From an uncultured bacterium (GTDB lineage: Bacteria; Cyanobacteriota; Vampirovibrionia; Gastranaerophilales; Gastranaerophilaceae), in assembly GCA_945910925.1 (NCBI GenBank), contig CAMDZX010000055.1, positions 1-10,418 on the forward strand: a stretch of 10,418 nucleotides of DNA. The letters are read 5' to 3'. A model generated the notes under the pieces. It had not been told where the DNA came from and did not search any database. It saw only the letters and a list, made by a program, of their open reading frames with translations. Positions 6,703-10,418 of the stretch are shown here, piece by piece. The position numbers and the translations under genes were made by a program. The stretch's first letter is position 1. Each line of letters starts with the position of its first letter.

Positions 6703-7677
6703 TTATCTAACTTTTATTTTTGGTACGACTGACATGCCGGGAACAATTGTATATTCATCGGCATCAATTTTTTCGTCAAATACAATCTTCACAGGTATTC
6801 TCTGTACGATTTTTACGAACGAACCAACCGCATTTTCAGGTGGGAATAAACTTGATTTTGCCCCCGAACTGCGTTGAATACTGTCAATCTTACCTTTGAA
6901 TTTATGATTAGGGTATGTGTCGACTTTTATTTCAACAGGCATACCGGGTTTCATACCTCTCAGCTGTGTTTCTTTGAAATTAGCTACAACCCATACATCG
7001 TTAGGAACAAGCGTGAATAGAGGAGAACCTGCTGTTACCATCATACCTTTTTCAACTCTGCGTGAAGAAACTGTTCCGTCTTGCGGTGCGTAGATTGTTG
7101 TATATGAAAGATTTAATGCAGCAGCATCTCTTTGAGCCTTGAGCATTTTTATATTTGCATCGGCAACTTTTTTTGCAGCCTTACTGTTCGACATAACATC
7201 TTCGTGCGCTCTTATTCTTTGTGCGTTCAAGCTATCGTATTTTGTTATTGCATTATCAAGTGTTTGCTTTGAAACCGCACCTGCGTCATAGAGCTTTGTG
7301 TATCTCTCAACATCTGTTTTAGCAAGTTTTAATTCGGAATTTGCAGCATCAAGGTTTGCTCTTGCATTGGTTTGATTAAACAATTCTTTTTGGTATGCTG
7401 CATCGGTTTGCTCTAAACGAACCTCATAGTCACGAGGATCTATTTTTGCAATAATATCACCTTTTTTTACCTGTTGATTATCTTTTACGTATACTTCGAT
7501 TATTTCGCCCGAAACTCTCGGTGCAACGCTTACTGTTGTTGTTTCCACGTAAGCATCATCAGTTGATTCATATTTTAATGATTCAAACATCCAAAAAGCA
7601 AGTAATAAACCGACTATAACAAGTAAGAATATTATAACGGGTTTTTTAATACTCAATTTATTTTTATCTTCTGCCAT
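6703..7677 (-). CDS. EmrA/HlyD-family periplasmic adaptor of a multidrug efflux pump
   Basis: This 324-residue membrane fusion protein is anchored by one N-terminal transmembrane helix (about 13-30) with the rest in the periplasm. It should bridge an inner-membrane transporter and an outer membrane factor. The EmrA-type layout is clear: TDDAYV (39-44), first lipoyl half (about 48-82, VAPRVSGEIIEVYVKDNQQV onward), a long coiled-coil hairpin (about 84-185), second lipoyl half (188-225, YAPQDGTV), then a beta-barrel with VWVVANFKETQL (228-239) and PPENAVGSFVKIVQRIPVKI (279-298). These signatures are those of adaptors serving MFS transporters of the EmrB type. Its Shine-Dalgarno GAGG overlaps the last base of the marR stop codon, 9 bases upstream, so translation is probably coupled. 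It is the last gene of the operon. No transporter gene follows, because an intrinsic terminator lies just downstream. Confidence 0.9.
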   Translation of the reverse strand: MAEDKNKLSIKKPVIIFLLVIVGLLLAFWMFESLKYESTDDAYVETTTVSVAPRVSGEIIEVYVKDNQQVKKGDIIAKIDPRDYEVRLEQTDAAYQKELFNQTNARANLDAANSELKLAKTDVERYTKLYDAGAVSKQTLDNAITKYDSLNAQRIRAHEDVMSNSKAAKKVADANIKMLKAQRDAAALNLSYTTIYAPQDGTVSSRRVEKGMMVTAGSPLFTLVPNDVWVVANFKETQLRGMKPGMPVEIKVDTYPNHKFKGKIDSIQRSSGAKSSLFPPENAVGSFVKIVQRIPVKIVFDEKIDADEYTIVPGMSVVPKIKVR

Positions 7678-7686
7678 TTTTAACCT

Positions 7687-8166
7687 CTATATCTGTATAT
7701 CTACTATCTCTTGAAATGCATCACGCATACGTTTTAAAATATCTCTGGTTTGATTAATTTCTTCCTCTGTGAATTTTGAACAAACTTTGTTAAAAATCGG
7801 AATTACTTTATCAAACCATGTTTCAAAAATATCTTTTCCACTTTCTGTAAGAACAATTTTTTTTACTAACCTGTTATTTTTAACATCCACGACTCTTTGA
7901 ATTAGTCCTTTTTTCTCTAAAGATTCAAGAAGTCTGCCCGTATTTGCTCTATCTTTTACAATTATCTTTGCCAAATCGCGCTGACAGATTTCAGAGTTAC
8001 ATGAAACAACATCCATGACTAAAAACTCCTCGGGTGACATCGGGGCTTCAAGTTTTGCAAACAACTGCAATGCCAACATTTTGGAATATTTCTCGGTTAG
8101 TTTAATCTCATAAGCGAGAGAGTCCGTATATAATTGATATCCTTTTCTTAGTGTTTGTTCTTTCAT
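7687..8166 (-). CDS. MarR-family transcriptional regulator
   Basis: This 159-residue winged-helix repressor is of typical length and should act as a dimer in the cytoplasm. Helices around residues 10-40 and 130-158 form the dimer interface. The DNA-binding domain runs from about 44 to 108: SPEEFLVMDVV, then CQRDLAKIIVKDRANTGRLL (recognition helix region), ESLEKKGLI, the wing VVDVKNNRLVKKI, and LTESG. The gene leads the operon with the EmrA-type adaptor and faces the outer membrane factor gene, the usual position of a local efflux repressor. Cys56 and Cys61 flank the start of the HTH; a redox role is only a possibility. The start ATG at 8166 is the only usable one, since the frame upstream meets a stop without another start codon. 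There is no Shine-Dalgarno, and the -10 hexamer ends 8 bases before the ATG, so the transcript is probably leaderless or has 1-2 leader bases. Confidence 0.92.
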   Translation of the reverse strand: MKEQTLRKGYQLYTDSLAYEIKLTEKYSKMLALQLFAKLEAPMSPEEFLVMDVVSCNSEICQRDLAKIIVKDRANTGRLLESLEKKGLIQRVVDVKNNRLVKKIVLTESGKDIFETWFDKVIPIFNKVCSKFTEEEINQTRDILKRMRDAFQEIVDIQI

Positions 8167-8174
8167 TTTTTTAC

Positions 8175-8180
8175 AGTATA
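8175..8180 (-). promoter_or_regulatory. -10 element of the marR-emrA promoter
   Basis: On the minus strand the hexamer is TATACT (5 of 6 matches), ending 8 bases before the marR ATG. The -35 at 17 bases spacing is GCAACA (3 of 6), lying within the operator cluster. Initiation is predicted at about 8167-8169. Confidence 0.5.
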
Positions 8181-8224
8181 ATGTTGTCTATATAACATGT
8201 TGCATTTACAACATAATTATGTTA
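8181..8224. promoter_or_regulatory. clustered inverted-repeat operators, probable MarR binding sites
   Basis: Five half-sites of the form ATGTT (8181, 8197, 8219) or AACAT (8194, 8210) fill this 44-base stretch. Two arrangements stand out: a perfect 6-6-6 inverted repeat ATGTTGCATTTACAACAT (8197-8214) and a perfect 14-base palindrome AACATAATTATGTT (8210-8223). A shorter palindrome AACATGTT (8194-8201) links to the first. They overlap the -35 and -10 of the rightward promoter and the upstream part of the leftward one, so a bound MarR dimer should block both directions. The size and symmetry match known MarR-family operators; the assignment to this MarR is inferred from position. Confidence 0.7.
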
Positions 8225-8228
8225 TCAT
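8200..8228 (+). promoter_or_regulatory. promoter of the outer membrane factor gene
   Basis: TTGCAT (8200-8205) and TATCAT (8223-8228, 5 of 6 matches to TATAAT) are 17 bases apart. Initiation near 8235 would give a leader of about 29 bases with the GGAG site. The spacer contains the 14-base palindrome. Confidence 0.55.
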
Positions 8229-8263
8229 CATTCTGAAAAAAAAGCAAGCACTTGGAGATAAAG

Positions 8264-9703
8264 ATGAAAAAAAGAATATTAGCAGGATTATTATTAACAA
8301 GTTTTATAACGATGAATACTCTGCCGGCATGTGCATTTATTCATTTGGGGGTTCAAAAAGATGATACCGATACAAATGTAAATGTAAAAAAAGAGAAAGT
8401 TAAAAAAGATAAAAAGGTAAAATGGACGAATTTAAAAATTACCAATAAATATGATTTTGTAAATTTGTCGTGGTGGGAAACGTTTGATGATGATTATTTA
8501 AACGGTTATATAAAACAGGCGGTTGAACATAACTATGATTTGCAGGCGGCATCTTTGAGCGTTGATGAGTATTATCAAAACGTTAAATCGCAGATGGCAA
8601 ACGAACTTCCGTCATTGAGTGCAGGATTTATTCCGGGATACGGCGGAACACAGCATGACAGTAACGGAAGTATGTTTTTCCCAATAATGGTGAATTATGA
8701 GGCGGATATTTTTCTAAAGAACCACAATAAAACAAAATCTGCAAAAAAAACTTATGAAGCAGCAATTCAGGATGAAAGAGCTGCTTATATAAGTGTGGTT
8801 TCCGCAGTAGGTACAACGTATTTTAACTTAATACAGTTAGATAAATTAATTGAAACTCAAAAACATATTGTAAGTCTAAGACAAGAAATATATGATGCGA
8901 TGGTTATAAGTAACAGAGAGGGTGTAACATCCACTTCTGATGTAGTTAAAGCTAATAAAGCACTTGTTATGGGTGAAGCCGAGTTGTTGGATTTAGAAAA
9001 AACACGTGTACAGGCTCTAAACCAACTTGCAGTTCTAATAGGGGAAAGCCCGGCAAATGCGGCATCACTTCAACGTGCAAAATATGATAGTGTCGTTTAT
9101 AAATACAACGCACCTGTTGAAATCTCATCGGATATTATTACCCAAAGACCTGATTATTTAAAATCAGAAATTATGCTTCAAAAGGCAGGGATTGATGTTA
9201 AAGTTGCAAAGAAAGAGTTTTTACCGTCTATAAATATCGGCGGACTTGCCTTGTTTAATGTTTTAAACGCCTCAGGAAGCGTATTACCTAGTTTTATGTG
9301 GGGATTAGGCGGCGGAATTATTGAATCTCTATATACCGGCGGTGCGAAAATGGCAAATTTGAGAATGAACAAGGTTAAGTATGAAAGAATGTTGAAAACG
9401 TATCAAAATACAAATCTGGTGTCTATACAAGAGGTTAATGATGCTTTATATGCCTACAAATACGATAATGATAAGTATAAACAAAATCTAAAAAATCAAA
9501 AACTTGAATCAAAAGATTTTGATTTATCGAAAAAAATGTATGAACAAGGTGTAATGTCAAAACTTGATTTGAATCAGAAACATGAGAATTTGTTATCAAT
9601 CAATAATTTGGTTGTACAGAGTAAGATAGGCTGTATAATTGATTCCATTGGACTTTATAAAGCAATGGGTGCCGGAGAAAATAAAACTCTAAAACTTAAC
9701 TAG
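8264..9703 (+). CDS. TolC/NodT-family outer membrane efflux factor
   Basis: This 479-residue trimeric outer membrane channel component is expected to pair with the adjacent adaptor and export drugs or other small molecules across the cell envelope. The start at ATG 8264 is preferred over TTG 8252: GGAG (8254-8257) lies 6 bases before the ATG, and MKKRILAGLLLTSF then begins a proper signal peptide. LPAC (20-23) resembles a lipobox with an unusual Pro, so it may be a lipoprotein anchored at C23, as NodT-type members often are; cleavage after ACA is the alternative. A Lys-rich linker (42-53) follows. Family marks include SWWETFDDDYLNGYIKQAVE (69-88) and HNYDLQAASL at the first repeat. The second repeat begins with TQRPDYLKSEIMLQKAGIDV (293-312), KKEFLPSINIGG and SLYTGGAK (355-362). 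Long helices between (about 155-255 and 365-465) form the coiled-coil barrel. The length is normal for the family. Confidence 0.9.
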   Translation: MKKRILAGLLLTSFITMNTLPACAFIHLGVQKDDTDTNVNVKKEKVKKDKKVKWTNLKITNKYDFVNLSWWETFDDDYLNGYIKQAVEHNYDLQAASLSVDEYYQNVKSQMANELPSLSAGFIPGYGGTQHDSNGSMFFPIMVNYEADIFLKNHNKTKSAKKTYEAAIQDERAAYISVVSAVGTTYFNLIQLDKLIETQKHIVSLRQEIYDAMVISNREGVTSTSDVVKANKALVMGEAELLDLEKTRVQALNQLAVLIGESPANAASLQRAKYDSVVYKYNAPVEISSDIITQRPDYLKSEIMLQKAGIDVKVAKKEFLPSINIGGLALFNVLNASGSVLPSFMWGLGGGIIESLYTGGAKMANLRMNKVKYERMLKTYQNTNLVSIQEVNDALYAYKYDNDKYKQNLKNQKLESKDFDLSKKMYEQGVMSKLDLNQKHENLLSINNLVVQSKIGCIIDSIGLYKAMGAGENKTLKLN

Positions 9704-9710
9704 ATTACTA

Positions 9711-9746
9711 TACAAAAAAGACCGGAGCTAACCGGTCTTTTTTGTA
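9711..9746. terminator. bidirectional intrinsic terminator
   Basis: A perfect 15-base-pair stem, TACAAAAAAGACCGG (9711-9725) with its complement (9732-9746), encloses a 6-base loop AGCTAA. The A-run on one side and T-run on the other give a GC core followed by a U tract in both directions. It ends the outer membrane factor gene (stop 7 bases before) and the convergent gene whose stop is at 9761. Confidence 0.94.
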
Positions 9747-9760
9747 CATAATCTTTTAAT

Positions 9761-10418
9761 TTATTTTTTTCTTTTTGCTTTTTCAAGTTTACCGTGTTCT
9801 TGAATTTGAACTTCAAGAAGTGTATTGTAATATGCTTTTGCATCCGCAGCTTTATATGTTTTAGGTGAAGCAAATTTATCCTTGTTAACTTTAGTTTCTG
9901 CTTGTTCAACTGTTTTAATAATATCTTTAATATTATACATTCTTGTTCCGTCTGCGTTACGTTTTTTGAGCATATAGTTGATGAGTTTTTTATTGCGCCC
10001 TTTAACAAGTGAGTATAAATCAAGAGCATCCTTGTTTGAAACGGAGAGTTTTTTGCCTGCGGCTCTTTCCGCAGCTCTGGTTTCTTTTATTGAAGCAAAT
10101 ATTTCAGGAAGCATTTGCATACGCATTTTAGTGGCTTTGATTGCATAATCACGTTTTTGTTCTGCAAGTGTCTTGTATCCGAGCCTCTTTTCAATAATTG
10201 AATTTACATCATTGATTATTTCAAGTTTTTTAGCATTAGGAGCTTTTAGTACTGTACGCGAAATTTTGATAGTTTTTTCAGGACCAGCTGCTTGTTCTGT
10301 GTTGTTAGCAATAGTTTTTACAACTTTAGATACTTCAGGAGCGGTATCTGTAATCACTTTTTCTGAAATTTCAGGTTCCATTGCTTTGGTTACTACACTA
10401 ACAGTATTTGTTTGTGGA
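9761..10418 (-). CDS. unidentified basic helical protein, 5' end outside the window
   Basis: The minus-strand frame stays open to the right edge. The Met at 10381 has no Shine-Dalgarno before it, and the twelve codons upstream (PQTNTVSVVTKA) read as continuing protein, so the start most likely lies beyond the window. At least 218 residues are visible. The N-terminal visible part is a Val/Thr/Ala/Pro-rich low-complexity linker, followed by a Lys/Arg-rich helical region of about 160 residues (for example EIINDVNSIIEKRLGYKTLA and SLVKGRNKKLINYMLKKRNA). It ends in a strongly basic tail, KLEKAKRKK. No enzyme motif or membrane segment is visible, and I do not recognise a family. Its character suggests a nucleic-acid- or surface-associated protein, but that is only inference. 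It shares the bidirectional terminator with the outer membrane factor gene. Confidence 0.7.
   Translation of the reverse strand, partial: PQTNTVSVVTKAMEPEISEKVITDTAPEVSKVVKTIANNTEQAAGPEKTIKISRTVLKAPNAKKLEIINDVNSIIEKRLGYKTLAEQKRDYAIKATKMRMQMLPEIFASIKETRAAERAAGKKLSVSNKDALDLYSLVKGRNKKLINYMLKKRNADGTRMYNIKDIIKTVEQAETKVNKDKFASPKTYKAADAKAYYNTLLEVQIQEHGKLEKAKRKK

Noticed and set aside
8252..8263. TTG at 8252 as the start of the outer membrane factor gene
   Set aside because: The TTG overlaps the GGAG ribosome site that is correctly spaced for the ATG at 8264, and the signal peptide starts naturally at MKKR.
10379..10381. ATG at 10381 as the true start of the last gene
   Set aside because: There is no ribosome site before it, and the frame continues open to the window edge with protein-like codons.

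Overview
The window looks like a chromosomal stretch from an AT-rich, diderm (outer-membrane) bacterium using the standard genetic code. Two outer-membrane-type proteins with N-terminal signal sequences, a HlyD/EmrA-type adaptor paired with a TolC/NodT-type outer membrane factor, a GH57/DUF3536 enzyme and a NarL/FixJ-type regulator fit a gut-associated non-photosynthetic cyanobacterial relative (Candidatus Gastranaerophilales / Vampirovibrionia, formerly Melainabacteria). That placement is inference from gene content and style; no rRNA or other decisive marker is present.

Layout, left to right. recO (127-894, +) follows a possible terminator tail at the left edge. It meets a porin-like outer membrane protein gene (889-2094, -) tail to tail, with the stop codons overlapping. 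A divergent promoter region then separates the porin from a small helical protein of unknown function (2237-2512, +), which is followed by a strong but apparently orphan Shine-Dalgarno and a 15-codon frame. A two-gene minus-strand operon comes next: a secreted OB-fold-like protein (5054-5539), then a cytoplasmic GH57/DUF3536 glycosidase-family protein (2552-5041). Its promoter abuts a 242-base imperfect inverted-repeat element (5599-5840) that carries degenerate 8-base tandem repeats and ends on the stop codon of an orphan NarL/FixJ response regulator (5840-6502, -).

The right half is a drug-efflux-type locus. A MarR repressor gene (7687-8166, -) and an EmrA/HlyD adaptor gene (6703-7677, -) form an operon ending at a clear intrinsic terminator. 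A TolC/NodT-type outer membrane factor gene (8264-9703, +) is transcribed divergently. The intergenic region is packed with AACAT/ATGTT half-sites, including a perfect 18-base inverted repeat and a perfect 14-base palindrome overlapping the promoters, so MarR probably controls both directions. No inner-membrane transporter is encoded in the window. A symmetrical bidirectional terminator separates the outer membrane factor gene from the 3' part of an unidentified basic, helical protein gene (9761 to the right edge, -).

Most genes have ordinary Shine-Dalgarno sites. Three (recO, the porin and marR) instead have a -10 hexamer so close to the start codon that their mRNAs should be leaderless or nearly so. 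The most interesting signals are these near-leaderless starts, the structured repeat element at 5599-5840 and the operator cluster at 8181-8224. I found no CRISPR array, tRNA, rRNA or transposase gene.
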